Part shown: positions 1 through 8,128 of the stretch, piece by piece | Position numbering within the stretch: the first letter of the stretch is position 1 | How the letters are laid out: every line of letters starts with the position of its first letter | Source of the DNA: Frondihabitans peucedani | GTDB lineage: Bacteria > Actinomycetota > Actinomycetes > Actinomycetales > Microbacteriaceae | NCBI RefSeq assembly: GCF_039537585.1 | Contig: NZ_BAABAU010000001.1 | Location: 744,001-808,000 of the forward strand | Direction of reading: 5' to 3' | Length of the DNA stretch: 64,000 nt | Notes under the pieces: model-generated | The model's input: the letters and a program-made list of their open reading frames with translations, nothing else | What the model was told of the DNA's origin: nothing | Database searches by the model: none | Translations under genes and position numbers: made by a program

Positions 1-653
1 GCGACCCCGACCTCTGGGTGGGCCTCCTGCACGCGAAGGGCGAGCACTTCACCGCGGGCCTCGACCTCGCGGACGTGGCGAAGGCGGTCACGCCGGAGGG
101 CCTCGACATCGTCCCCGAGGGCGGCATGAACCCGTGGCAGGTCGACGGCGCGCAGCTGTCGAAGCCGGTCGTCATGGCCGTCCAGGGCACCTGCCTCACC
201 CTCGGTGTCGAGCTGGCGCTCGTGAGCGACATCGTCATCTCGGCGAAGACCAGCCGCTTCGGCCAGATGGAGGTGCGACGAGGCATCCTGCCGTTCGGCG
301 GCGCGACGACGAGGTTCCCGGCGCGCGTCGGCTGGGGCAACGCGATGCGGTGGATGCTGACCGGCGAGACCTTCGACGCCAAGGAGGCGCTCAGGATCGG
401 ACTCGTGCAGGAGGTCGTCTTCAACGACCAGGTCTACAACCGCGCCTACGACCTCGCCCACCGGATCGCAGCCCAGGCGCCGCTGGCGGTGCAGGCGACT
501 CTCGCGAACGCGCGCCTGGCCGTCCGGGACGGAGAGGCGGCAGCCGAGAAGAGGCTCCAGCCGGAGCTCGTCCGACTGATGCAGACCGACGACGCCGGCC
601 TCGGCATGAAGTCGTTCCAGGCCCGCGGCGAGGCGGAGTTCACCGGCCGCTGA
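1..653 (+). CDS. Enoyl-CoA hydratase/isomerase (crotonase) family protein, 5' truncated by window edge
   Basis: The reading frame is open from the first bases of the window, so the true start lies upstream; 216 codons are present. The crotonase fold is recognisable from the stretch GTCLTLGVELALVSDIVI, which carries the oxyanion-hole and active-site region, followed by the usual FPARVGWGNAMRWMLTGE and DAKEALRIGLVQEVV segments. Family members hydrate or isomerise acyl-CoA thioesters in fatty-acid or amino-acid breakdown. The substrate cannot be deduced. It converges on the CsbD gene. An Arg-Ile pair near 391 is written AGG ATC, an example of the octamer bias described in the findings. Confidence 0.88.
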   Translation, partial: DPDLWVGLLHAKGEHFTAGLDLADVAKAVTPEGLDIVPEGGMNPWQVDGAQLSKPVVMAVQGTCLTLGVELALVSDIVISAKTSRFGQMEVRRGILPFGGATTRFPARVGWGNAMRWMLTGETFDAKEALRIGLVQEVVFNDQVYNRAYDLAHRIAAQAPLAVQATLANARLAVRDGEAAAEKRLQPELVRLMQTDDAGLGMKSFQARGEAEFTGR

Positions 654-708
654 CGCCGCCCGACCGGACTGCCGCAGACAGGACGATGGCCCGCGCAGGC
701 AGAGCGAA

Positions 709-735
709 GGCCCGCCACCTCGAGGGTGACGGGCC
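709..735 (-). terminator. Hairpin downstream of the CsbD gene
   Basis: GGCCCGCCACC and GGGTGACGGGCC face each other around a TCGA loop. One position is C/A on the plus strand but G-U when read from the minus strand, so the structure fits best as a terminator for the minus-strand CsbD transcript. No U-tract is present. Confidence 0.55.
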
Positions 736-752
736 GGACGCTGCAACGGGTG

Positions 753-926
753 TCAGGACTTGAAGACGTCCTTGACGTTCTCGCCCGCCTTCTTGGCGGA
801 TGCCTCGGCCTGGTCGCCGTGACCCTCTGCTTCGAGGTTCTCGTTGTCCGTGGCCTTGCCGGCTGCCTCTTTGGCCTTGCCGGCCGCATCCTGAGCAGCG
901 TTCTGGATCTTGTCGCCGATACCCAT
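753..926 (-). CDS. CsbD family stress-response protein
   Basis: This 57-residue, highly charged, Ala/Lys/Glu-rich protein begins MGIGDKIQNAAQDAAGKAKE and has the CsbD repeat pattern (AAGKAKEAAGKAT, then AEGHGDQAEASAKKAGENVKD). CsbD proteins are small general-stress proteins of unknown mechanism. I chose the ATG at 926 because AAGGAGGC lies 7 bases upstream; longer open-frame extensions upstream have no such signal and lack family similarity. A possible minus-strand -10 (TAGGGT, 976-981) would give a leader of about 45 nt. The gene is monocistronic and divergent from the neighbouring oxidoreductase operon. Confidence 0.88.
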   Translation of the reverse strand: MGIGDKIQNAAQDAAGKAKEAAGKATDNENLEAEGHGDQAEASAKKAGENVKDVFKS

Positions 927-1093
927 ACGAGCCTCCTTCTTTCGAGTTCGCGTCGCGGTTGCGCCGTCACGCAGCACCCTACGCGCCGTCCCGGGCCCCC
1001 TCCCAGGTTCCACCGAGGGAGATCGCGAGACTCCCGCCCCCGGATTCGCTGTGGCTGGGAACACCCGGGGGTGCCGGACGCTACCTTCAGATC

Positions 1094-2494
1094 ATGACGA
1101 CTTATGACCTGATCGTGATCGGTGCCGGAGCTGTCGGCGAGAACGTGGCCGACTACGCGACCCGCGGGGGCCTGAAGGTCGCCCTCGTCGAAGCCGAGCT
1201 CGTCGGCGGGGAGTGCTCCTACTGGGCCTGCATGCCGTCGAAGGCGCTCCTCATGAGCTCGACCGCCCTGAACGCGGCCCGCGCGGTCGGCGGGGCGCGG
1301 GAGGCCGTGACCGGCGAGCTCGACGTGCAGGCGGTGCTGAACCGCCGCGACTCCTTCACGAGCAACTGGGACGACTCGTCGCAGGCCGAGTGGGTCGCCG
1401 GCGCCGGGATCGACCTGATCCGCGGGCACGCCACCATCACCGGCGTCCGCGAGGTGACCGTCGACGGGCAGGTCCTGACCGCCACGCACGCGGTCGCCGC
1501 CGTCACCGGGTCGACCGCCCTGCTGCCCGACGTCCCGGGCCTCCGCGACGCCCGCCCCTGGACGAGCCGCGACGCGACGAGCGCCAAGGTGATCCCGCAG
1601 AGCCTGATGATCGTCGGCGGCGGCGTGGTCGCCGCCGAGATGGCGACGGCGTACCAGCAGCTCGGCGCGAAGGTCACCCTCGCTGCCCGCAGCGGACTCC
1701 TCGGCGGGCAGGAGCCCTTCGCCGGCGAGTTCGTGCGCGACGCGCTCACCGACCTCGGCGTCGACCTCCGACTGGGCGTCTCGCCGACCGAGGTCGTCCG
1801 CACCGAGCACGACCTCGTCGAGACGACCCTCTCCGACGGCACGACCGTCATCACCGACGAGATCCTGGTCGCCACCGGTCGTCTCCCCCGCACGGACGAC
1901 CTCGGCCTCGAGAACGTCGGCATCGAGCCGGGCGACTGGCTCCACGTCGACGACACGCTGCTCGTGCACGGCACCGACTGGCTGTACGGGGTGGGCGACG
2001 TCAACCACCGCGCCCTCCTGACCCACCAGGGCAAGTACCAGGCGAGGGCCGCCGGCGAGGTCATCGCCGCGCGCGCGCTCGGCAAGCCGCTCCAGACGGA
2101 GCCCTGGGGCGCCCACGTCGCGACCGCCGACCACGCCGCGGTCCCGCAGGTCACCTTCACCAGCCCCGAGGTCGCCAGCGTCGGCCTCACCGCCGACGCC
2201 GCCCAGAAGCAGGGCATCGACGTGCGCGTCGTCGACTACGACCTCGCCGCCCTCGCAGGATCGAGCCTCAAGTCCGACGTCTACAAGGGCCAGGCGCGCA
2301 TCGTCGTCGACGAGTCGCGGAAGGTCCTCGTCGGCGCCACCTTCGTCGGTCCCGAGGTCTCCGACCTCCTCCACGCGGCGACCATCGCCGTCGTCGGCGA
2401 GGTGCCGATCGACCGGCTCTGGCACGCCGTGCCGTCGTACCCGACGGTCAGCGAGATCTGGCTCCGCCTCCTCGACGCGTACGGCCGTCCGTGA
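1094..2494 (+). CDS. FAD-dependent pyridine nucleotide-disulfide oxidoreductase (mercuric reductase/lipoamide dehydrogenase-like)
   Basis: This is a 466-residue class I flavoprotein disulfide reductase. The FAD-binding GAGAVG starts near residue 10, the redox disulfide is C41-SYWA-C46 followed by MPSK, the NAD(P) site is VGGGVVAAEM near residue 176, and the second FAD motif GVGDVNH is near residue 298. The C-terminal catalytic His-Pro-Thr of true lipoamide dehydrogenases is replaced by YPTVSE, so a general or unknown disulfide substrate is likelier than lipoamide. TACCTT (1082-1087) ends 6 bases before the ATG and there is no ribosome-binding site, which suggests a leaderless transcript. First gene of a three-gene operon; the next start overlaps its stop. 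Confidence 0.85.
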   Translation: MTTYDLIVIGAGAVGENVADYATRGGLKVALVEAELVGGECSYWACMPSKALLMSSTALNAARAVGGAREAVTGELDVQAVLNRRDSFTSNWDDSSQAEWVAGAGIDLIRGHATITGVREVTVDGQVLTATHAVAAVTGSTALLPDVPGLRDARPWTSRDATSAKVIPQSLMIVGGGVVAAEMATAYQQLGAKVTLAARSGLLGGQEPFAGEFVRDALTDLGVDLRLGVSPTEVVRTEHDLVETTLSDGTTVITDEILVATGRLPRTDDLGLENVGIEPGDWLHVDDTLLVHGTDWLYGVGDVNHRALLTHQGKYQARAAGEVIAARALGKPLQTEPWGAHVATADHAAVPQVTFTSPEVASVGLTADAAQKQGIDVRVVDYDLAALAGSSLKSDVYKGQARIVVDESRKVLVGATFVGPEVSDLLHAATIAVVGEVPIDRLWHAVPSYPTVSEIWLRLLDAYGRP

Positions 2495-2847
2495 AGAACC
2501 CCCTCCTCGACTCGCCCGTCTCCCGTGCGGGCTGCGCCGTCGCGACGGCCGTGGGCCTGGCGATCGGCGCACCCCTCAGCACGGGCAGGATCCGGGTGGT
2601 CGGCGATCTGATCGTCTGCGCCGGGCTCCCCCGCTGGGCCTTCCGACGCGGCGGCACCTGTGTCGGCCGCGTGTACCTCACCCGCGACAACGACGGCGAC
2701 GACGTGCTCGAGCACGAGGCCGTCCACGTCGCGCAGTGGAAGAAGCACGGCATGCTCATGCCGCTGCTCTACGCCATCGCGGGCCGCGATGCGCTCACCA
2801 ATCGATTCGAGATCGAAGCCGGCCTCGAGAAAGGCGGCTACCGATGA
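2491..2847 (+). CDS. Small HExxH-containing protein of unknown function
   Basis: This 118-residue protein starts with GTG inside the GTGA stop-start overlap with the upstream gene and ends in an ATGA overlap with the downstream SDR, so it is translationally coupled on both sides. An Ala/Gly-rich N-terminal part could be one membrane segment or buried helix (residues 15-30). Residues 73-83 read VLEHEAVHVAQ, giving a zincin-type HEAVH at 75-79, followed by QWKKHG and a C-terminal helix. HExxH with a downstream acidic residue is typical of metallopeptidases, but no further catalytic domain is present. Relatives are often labelled Fe-S oxidoreductases, yet no cysteine cluster is visible here. Confidence 0.75.
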   Translation: MKNPLLDSPVSRAGCAVATAVGLAIGAPLSTGRIRVVGDLIVCAGLPRWAFRRGGTCVGRVYLTRDNDGDDVLEHEAVHVAQWKKHGMLMPLLYAIAGRDALTNRFEIEAGLEKGGYR

Positions 2848-3671
2848 CCTCGCCGCGCACCATCGTCCTCACCGGAGCATCCAGCGGGATCGGCCGCAAA
2901 GCCGCGATCGCCCTCGCCGAGGGCGGCGCCACCGTCGCCGTCGTCGGCCGGAACCCCGACCGCACGCGCGCCGTCGCCGAGCAGATCGGCGGAGTGTGGC
3001 ACGTCTGCGACTTCGACCGGCTCGACGACGTGCGGAGACTCGCCGACACCCTCCTCGAGCAGCACCCCCGGATCGACGTGCTGGCCAACAACGCCGGCGG
3101 TCTCGTCAGCCGGCGGGAGGTGACCGTCGACGGCTACGAGCGCACGGTCCAGTCCAACCACCTCGCGCCGTTCCTCCTGACGCGGCTCCTCCTCCCCCGC
3201 CTCCTCGAGAGCTCGGGTCGGGTCGTCTCGACCTCGAGCACCGCCAACCTCATGGGGCAGGTGCGGCTGGACGACCTCAACTGGAGCAAGCGGCTCTGGG
3301 TCGGCGGCTGGCGCGCCTACGGCACCAGCAAGCTGCTCACGAACATGTTCATCTCGCAGCTCGCCGCCCGGTCCGACATCGAGGCGTTCGCGTTCCACCC
3401 GGGCTTCGTCGCCACGGGCTTCGGCGGCGACTCGGCGTCGATGCGGATGGTGAACATGCTCACGAACGGCAACTACGGCATCTCCGCCGACGCCGGCGCG
3501 GTGCCGCTGATCCAGCTCGCCGGTCCCACCACGATCGGCGTGCCGAGCGGCACCTACTTCGACCAGTTGAAGCCGTTCGGGCGTCAGGCGCCGCAGGCTC
3601 GCGACACGCTGCTCGCCGAAGCGGTCTGGGACCGCACCTCGCAGCTGGTGGGCCTTCCCGCCGACCTGTAG
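2844..3671 (+). CDS. Short-chain dehydrogenase/reductase (SDR)
   Basis: This 275-residue Rossmann protein has the cofactor motif TGASSGIG (residues 10-17), NNAG (82-85), a Ser-rich strand before residue 132, and the catalytic YGTSK with Tyr159 and Lys163. Arg36 after the second strand (VVGRNPDR) suggests NADP(H) preference. It resembles the retinol-dehydrogenase/WWOX-like classical SDRs; the substrate is unknown. The start overlaps the stop of the HExxH protein gene by 4 bases, making it the third gene of the flavoprotein operon. Confidence 0.88.
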   Translation: MTSPRTIVLTGASSGIGRKAAIALAEGGATVAVVGRNPDRTRAVAEQIGGVWHVCDFDRLDDVRRLADTLLEQHPRIDVLANNAGGLVSRREVTVDGYERTVQSNHLAPFLLTRLLLPRLLESSGRVVSTSSTANLMGQVRLDDLNWSKRLWVGGWRAYGTSKLLTNMFISQLAARSDIEAFAFHPGFVATGFGGDSASMRMVNMLTNGNYGISADAGAVPLIQLAGPTTIGVPSGTYFDQLKPFGRQAPQARDTLLAEAVWDRTSQLVGLPADL

Positions 3672-3728
3672 CGCGCCTCGACCGGGCCGACTCGAGCGGC
3701 TGTCTCTCGACGCCGAGGAACCACGAGG

Positions 3729-3747
3729 TTAGGCATGCCATAGTTAG
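3729..3747 (+). promoter_or_regulatory. Imperfect DtxR/IdeR-type iron box overlapping a leaderless promoter
   Basis: TTAGGCATGCCATAGTTAG aligns to the 19-bp DtxR/IdeR consensus at about 11 positions and has a GGCATGCC palindromic core. It overlaps a possible -10 (CATAGT, 3739-3744) that ends 6 bases before the GTG of the siderophore-interacting gene. The match is weak, but its place in front of iron genes supports it. The downstream box at 8126 is much stronger. Confidence 0.45.
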
Positions 3748-3750
3748 GGT

Positions 3751-4674
3751 GTGCTTACTTCGACGAGAACGCCCCTCGCCCCCGGCATCTTCCCCGTGAC
3801 GGTGTCGCGGATCGACGTGCTCAGCCCGGGCTTCGTCCGCGTCACGTTCGAGGGCTCCGAGCTCGCCCACTTCGGCGACGCCGGGCTCGACCAGCGCCTC
3901 AAGGTCGTCCTCCCGCACCCCGACCACGGCCTCGAACGGTTCCCGGTCACGTCCGACTGGTGGTCGGCCTGGCGGCGTCAGAGCAACGCGGAGCGGAACG
4001 TCTTCCGCACCTTCACGGCCCGCGCGATCCGACCGCGGGAGCGCGAGGTCGACATCGACTTCGTCGCGCACGGCGACGCCGGGCCGGCGTCGGCCTGGGT
4101 GTCGAGCGCCGAGGTGGGCGACGAGCTGATCCTGGTCGGGCCCGACGTCCGGGGCGGCGCTCTGGGCGGCGGGATCGAGTGGAACCCCGCCGGGGCCGCG
4201 ACCGTGCTCCTGGCGGGCGACGAGACCGCCGTGCCGGCCGTCTCCGCGATCCTGGCCCAGCTCGAGAGCTCTGCCGTGGGCTGCGTCTTCCTCGAGGTGC
4301 CGACCCCCGACGACGTCCTCGACGTCATCGCTCCCGAGGGGGTGCACGTGCACTGGCTGCCCCGCTCGACGCGGCAGGCGCCGCACGGCGAGCTGCTGAT
4401 CGAGGCGGTGCGCGACTGGACCGCCCGCTTCGTGACCGCCGAGCACCACGGCGTGCCGTCCGATCCTGCGAGCCTCGTCGACGTCGACATCGACCACGAC
4501 ATCCTCTGGGAGGTCCCGGAGGGCGGCCGCCTCGCGGGCGAGTTCTACGCCTGGCTGGCCGGAGAGGCCGGGGCGATCAAGACCCTCCGCCGCTTCCTGG
4601 TCGGCGACCTCGGCATCGATCGGCAGCAGGTGGCCTTCATGGGCTACTGGCGGCTCGGGAAGGCCGAGAACTGA
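3751..4674 (+). CDS. Siderophore-interacting protein (FAD-dependent ferric-siderophore reductase)
   Basis: This 307-residue protein has the two-domain SIP layout: an N-terminal FAD-binding barrel with RTFTAR (86-91, the family's R-x-Y/F-T flavin motif) and a C-terminal SIP domain beginning at AGDETAVPAVSAIL (about 155-168) and ending FMGYWRLGKAEN. Such proteins reduce and release iron from imported ferric siderophores in the cytoplasm. The start is GTG with no ribosome-binding site, close behind a -10-like hexamer, consistent with leaderless translation. It leads a four-gene operon with two FecCD permeases and an ATPase. No siderophore-binding lipoprotein is encoded in this operon. Confidence 0.9.
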   Translation: MLTSTRTPLAPGIFPVTVSRIDVLSPGFVRVTFEGSELAHFGDAGLDQRLKVVLPHPDHGLERFPVTSDWWSAWRRQSNAERNVFRTFTARAIRPREREVDIDFVAHGDAGPASAWVSSAEVGDELILVGPDVRGGALGGGIEWNPAGAATVLLAGDETAVPAVSAILAQLESSAVGCVFLEVPTPDDVLDVIAPEGVHVHWLPRSTRQAPHGELLIEAVRDWTARFVTAEHHGVPSDPASLVDVDIDHDILWEVPEGGRLAGEFYAWLAGEAGAIKTLRRFLVGDLGIDRQQVAFMGYWRLGKAEN

Positions 4675-4693
4675 TGGCCGAGAGGCTCGCCGC

Positions 4694-5752
4694 GTGAGCC
4701 GGGCCTCGACGCTCGAGGCGACACCCCGAGCGACCGCGGCCCTCACCCGGCCGAGGGCTTCGCCGGGCGCGGCACGACTGCTCCCGGCCCTCGCCCTCGC
4801 GGCGGGCGTCCTCGTCCTCGCCGCTCTGCTGAGCATCGCGGTCGGCGCCCACCCGGTCCCGCTCGGGACGGTCTGGCAGGCTCTCGTCCACCCCGGCAGC
4901 AGCTACGACGACACGGTCGTGCAGTCGAGGATCCCGCGGACGGTCCTCGGCCTGCTCTGCGGGGCAGCACTCGCTGTCGCCGGCGTCGTCGTCCAGGGCC
5001 TGACCCGCAACCCGCTCGGCGACCCGGGCCTCCTCGGCGTGAACGTCGGCGCCAGCACGGCCATCGTCGTCGGCCTGACCTTCTTCGGCGTCGGCACCGG
5101 CAGCGCCCGCGTCTGGCTGGCCGTCCCCGGCGCCCTGCTCGCCGTCGTCGCCGTGCACGCCCTCGGGTCCGGTCGCCGCGGAGCCTCCCCGGTGCGGCTC
5201 GTGCTCGCCGGGGCCGTGGTCTCCGCGATCCTGGCCGCCGTCATCCAGGCCGTGACGCTCACCCACCCGGCGACCTTCGCCGACTACCGCTTCTGGGTGG
5301 TCGGCAGTCTCGCCGGCCGCGACCCCGGCGTCGTCTCTCAGGTGCTGCCCGTCCTGATCTCCGGCGGCGCGCTCACCCTCCTCCTGCCGGGGGCGCTCAA
5401 CGCGCTCGCCCTGGGCGACGACACGGCGACGGCGCTCGGCGTCGCGGTCGGCCGGACCAGGATCGTCGGCGCCCTGGCAGCGACACTCCTCTGCGCCGGA
5501 TCCACCGCAGCGATCGGGCCCATCGCCTTCGTCGGGCTGGCAGTGCCGCACATCGTCCGCGGATTCACGGGCGGCGACCACCGCTGGCTGCTGCCGTTCA
5601 GCGCCCTCCTGGGGCCGACGCTCCTCCTCCTGGCCGACGTCGTCGGCCGCGTCGTCGCGAGCCCGCAGGAGCTCTCCGTGGGCGTCGTCACCGCGTTCCT
5701 CGGCGCGCCCGTCCTGCTGCTCGCCGTGCGCAGGATGCGGGGCCGCGAGTGA
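4694..5752 (+). CDS. FecCD-type iron-siderophore ABC transporter permease (first subunit)
   Basis: This is a 352-residue polytopic membrane protein with about nine or ten hydrophobic segments after a 30-residue basic N-terminus. The hallmark FecCD stretch SRIPRTVLGLLCGAALAVAG is followed by VVQGLTRNPLGDPGLLGVN. Later come SLAGRD, IGPIAFVGLAVPHIVR and the C-terminal ADVVGRVV. It would form the transmembrane channel as a heterodimer with the next gene product. It starts with GTG, 19 bases after the SIP gene, behind GAGAGG, and overlaps the next gene by GTGA. Confidence 0.92.
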   Translation: MSRASTLEATPRATAALTRPRASPGAARLLPALALAAGVLVLAALLSIAVGAHPVPLGTVWQALVHPGSSYDDTVVQSRIPRTVLGLLCGAALAVAGVVVQGLTRNPLGDPGLLGVNVGASTAIVVGLTFFGVGTGSARVWLAVPGALLAVVAVHALGSGRRGASPVRLVLAGAVVSAILAAVIQAVTLTHPATFADYRFWVVGSLAGRDPGVVSQVLPVLISGGALTLLLPGALNALALGDDTATALGVAVGRTRIVGALAATLLCAGSTAAIGPIAFVGLAVPHIVRGFTGGDHRWLLPFSALLGPTLLLLADVVGRVVASPQELSVGVVTAFLGAPVLLLAVRRMRGRE

Positions 5753-6846
5753 CCGCGCGCGTCGCCGCGCCCCCGACCGGCAGCCGCCCGGAGGCCGCGG
5801 CTCTGCCTCGGCAGAACCCGGCGATCGTCCTCCGCGCCGGCACCTGGCTGAGCCTGCCCCTCCGGCGTCGCAGCGTCGTCGTCGGCGGACTCCTCGCGCT
5901 GGCCGTCCTCGCGCTTTCTGTCGGCACCCTGACCCTGGGGACCCTCGGCATCCCGCTCCTCGACCTGCCCGCGGCCGTGGTCTCCCCCGCTCCGGGCCGG
6001 ACCGAGTTCGTCCTGAACGTGCTGCGCGGGCCCCGCCTCGTCACCGCCCTCGGGGTCGGTGCAGCTCTGGGAGTCGCCGGCGCCCTCTTCCAGACCGTGA
6101 CCCGCAACCCGCTCGGCAGCCCCGACGTCATCGGTCTCGGCTCCGGCGCGAGCGCGGGAGCCGCGTTCTTCGGCCTGCTCGTGCCGGGCGTCCTGCCGAC
6201 CCCGCTCGGAGCCCTGGTCGGCGCGGGTGCCGCGATGGCGCTGGTCTGGCTGGGCACGGGCCGCGGCTTCTCCTCGCCGTCGCGGATGATCCTCGTCGGG
6301 ATCGGCGTCTCGGCGATGGCCGTCGCGTTCGTGCAGTTCGTGGTCACCCGGGTGAACCAGCAGGAGGCGACCGTGCTGTCCTCCTACATCAACGGCACGC
6401 TCGCCGACCGGTCGTGGTCCGACAGCCTGACGATCTGGATCCCCGTCGTGGTCCTGATCCCCTGCGCACTCGCGCTCGAGCGGCGCCTGGCCCTGGTCGA
6501 GATGGGCGACGAGCTGGCCGAGTCGCTGGGCGCGCGCGTCTTGGTGACCCGGACCCTCGTCATCCTGGTCGCCATCGGGCTCGGCGCCGCCTCGGTGGCA
6601 GCCGCGGGGCCGATCGCCTTCGTGTCTCTGACTGCGCCGCAGATCGCCCGGCGGCTCGCCAGGGCCCCGGGCGCCGGGATGCTCCTGTCGGCGCTCCTCG
6701 GCGCAGCCCTCCTCGTCTTCGCCGACCTCCTCGTCCAGCAGTCGCCCTTCGGGGCGCAGCTGCCCGTCGGCCTCCTGACCGCCGTCGTCGGCGGCGTCTA
6801 CCTCGGCTACCTGCTCGTCACCGAGTGGAAGAAAGGCACCCTCTGA
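5749..6846 (+). CDS. FecCD-type iron-siderophore ABC transporter permease (second subunit)
   Basis: This is a 365-residue membrane protein, paralogous to the preceding gene, with RGPRLVTALGVGAALGVAGA, then FQTVTRNPLGSPDVIGLGSG, and later AAAGPIAFVSLTAPQIARR. It has a 40-residue cytoplasmic lead before the first of about ten hydrophobic segments. It is the expected partner subunit of a ferric-siderophore importer. The GTG start lies in a 4-base overlap with the upstream permease, and its stop shares one base with the ATPase start. Confidence 0.92.
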   Translation: MTARVAAPPTGSRPEAAALPRQNPAIVLRAGTWLSLPLRRRSVVVGGLLALAVLALSVGTLTLGTLGIPLLDLPAAVVSPAPGRTEFVLNVLRGPRLVTALGVGAALGVAGALFQTVTRNPLGSPDVIGLGSGASAGAAFFGLLVPGVLPTPLGALVGAGAAMALVWLGTGRGFSSPSRMILVGIGVSAMAVAFVQFVVTRVNQQEATVLSSYINGTLADRSWSDSLTIWIPVVVLIPCALALERRLALVEMGDELAESLGARVLVTRTLVILVAIGLGAASVAAAGPIAFVSLTAPQIARRLARAPGAGMLLSALLGAALLVFADLLVQQSPFGAQLPVGLLTAVVGGVYLGYLLVTEWKKGTL

Positions 6847-7643
6847 TGTCCGGCGCCCCCTCGACCCTGTCCGCCCGAGGCCTGCGACTCGCCTACGACG
6901 ACCGCGTCGTCGCCGACGACCTCTCGTTCGACGTCCCCGACGGCGAGCTGACCGTCGTGATCGGGCCGAACGCCTGCGGCAAGTCGACCCTCCTGAAGGC
7001 GCTCGCCCGGACGCTGAAGCCGCGCGCCGGGACGGTGACGCTCGACGGCCGCCCCCTGCCGTCGTACCACTCGAAGGAGGTGGCGAAGCGCCTCGGAATG
7101 CTGCCGCAGAGCCCGATCGCACCGGAGGCCATCAGCGTCCGCGACCTCGTCGGACGAGGCCGGTTCCCGCACCAGGGGCTCTTCCGGCAGTGGTCCGCCG
7201 CCGACGAGGAGGCCGTCGCGCAGGCCCTCCTCGCGACCGACATCGTCGATCTCGCAGACCGCGGCGTCGCCGAGCTCTCGGGCGGGCAGCGCCAGCGCGC
7301 GTGGATCGCCATGGCCCTCGCCCAGCAGACCGAGCTGCTGCTGCTCGACGAGCCGACGACGTTCCTCGACATCGCGCACCAGTACGAGGTCCTCGAGCTC
7401 TGCGCACGGCTCCACCGCGAGGGGCGGACCCTCGTCGTCGTCCTTCACGACCTCAACCAGGCGGCCCGCTACGCCACACACCTCGTCGTGATGAAGGACG
7501 GCAGGATCGTCGCCCAGGGCACGGCGGGCGACGTGCTGACGGCGGACCTCGTGTCGGACGTCTTCGGCCTGCCCTGCGAGATCATCGACGACCCCCAGAC
7601 GCACACGCCGCTCGTGGTGCCGCTGTCGCGCGCCACCGCCTGA
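6846..7643 (+). CDS. Iron-siderophore ABC transporter ATP-binding protein
   Basis: This 265-residue ABC ATPase has Walker A GPNACGKST (about 40-48), Q-loop MLPQSP, signature LSGGQRQRAWIAMALAQQ, Walker B LLLLDEPTTFLD and switch histidine VVLHDLNQA. The FepC/FhuC-type spacing and VGRGRFPHQG segment fit the iron-siderophore subclass. It completes the SIP-permease-permease-ATPase operon. A tandem duplicated hairpin sequence lies immediately after its stop, between it and the convergent SIP-domain gene. Confidence 0.92.
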   Translation: MSGAPSTLSARGLRLAYDDRVVADDLSFDVPDGELTVVIGPNACGKSTLLKALARTLKPRAGTVTLDGRPLPSYHSKEVAKRLGMLPQSPIAPEAISVRDLVGRGRFPHQGLFRQWSAADEEAVAQALLATDIVDLADRGVAELSGGQRQRAWIAMALAQQTELLLLDEPTTFLDIAHQYEVLELCARLHREGRTLVVVLHDLNQAARYATHLVVMKDGRIVAQGTAGDVLTADLVSDVFGLPCEIIDDPQTHTPLVVPLSRATA

Positions 7644-7705
7644 GGCCGCGCCTCAGACGGAGGTCGCCTCAGCCGGGAGGCCGCGCCTCAGACGGAGGTC
7701 GCCTC
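7642..7705. repeat. Tandem 29-bp direct repeat with hairpins between convergent genes
   Basis: The same 29-base sequence (gaggccgcgcctcagacgga and 9 more bases) occurs at 7642-7670 and 7677-7705, a 35-bp period. Each copy begins with a GAGGC-CGC-GCCTC hairpin. The second copy contains the stop and last codons of the minus-strand SIP-domain gene; the first copy duplicates that gene end beyond the stop. The hairpins may serve as a bidirectional terminator. Confidence 0.8.
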
Positions 7706-8113
7706 GGCGTGGAACAACTCGGCGAGGTCGTGGCGGAGGTCGTACGCGAACGACGCGGCCCCACCGATCCAGAGGACGTAGTCGCTCGTGACGAGCGCCT
7801 CGCGGTCGACGAAGAACTCGCCGAGCCAGGCGCGGGCCGCACGCTCGAGGGCGACACCCGGGAGGCAGCGCTCACCGGTGCCGGGCCGACCGGAGCGGCG
7901 TGAGCGGTCGAGCCACGTGACGGTCACTCGACCCGGAGCCTCGACAGCGACGATCTCGCTCGGGTCGGCGACCTCGATGAAGACCTGACCCCGAGCGCAG
8001 ATCGGGAGCACCTCGAGCATCGACCGGATGTCGGAGACGGCCGAGGAGTCGCCGGCGAAGAACACGCGGAGTGCAGAGGGCTGGAGTTCGGGCTCGCGGC
8101 TTTCGAGGAACAT
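7688..8113 (-). CDS. Stand-alone SIP-domain (siderophore-interacting C-terminal domain) protein
   Basis: This 141-residue protein corresponds only to the C-terminal half of siderophore-interacting proteins: FFAGDSSAVSDIRSMLEVLP (18-37), RGQVFIEVAD (41-50), RVTVTWLDRS (62-71), and a C-terminal DYVLWIGGAASFAYDLRHDL resembling the SIP end. The FAD-binding barrel is absent, so it cannot act alone as a flavin reductase; it may bind NAD(P)H or partner with another protein. I chose the ATG at 8113 because TATATT (plus strand 8123-8128) lies 9 bases upstream and overlaps a strong iron box. An upstream open extension to 8278 would run through that promoter and is rejected. Confidence 0.82.
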   Translation of the reverse strand: MFLESREPELQPSALRVFFAGDSSAVSDIRSMLEVLPICARGQVFIEVADPSEIVAVEAPGRVTVTWLDRSRRSGRPGTGERCLPGVALERAARAWLGEFFVDREALVTSDYVLWIGGAASFAYDLRHDLAELFHAEATSV

Positions 8114-8122
8114 GATGATTCC

Positions 8123-8128
8123 AATATA
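8123..8128 (-). promoter_or_regulatory. -10 element of the SIP-domain gene
   Basis: TATATT on the minus strand lies 9 bases before the ATG at 8113. It overlaps the edge of the iron box, so a bound DtxR/IdeR repressor would block it. The very short gap predicts a leaderless or near-leaderless mRNA. Confidence 0.7.

Noticed and set aside
446-2572. 708-codon minus-strand frame over the CsbD and flavoprotein genes
   Set aside because: It is a shadow frame, with typical antisense composition, and it would overlap the well-supported CsbD and oxidoreductase genes.
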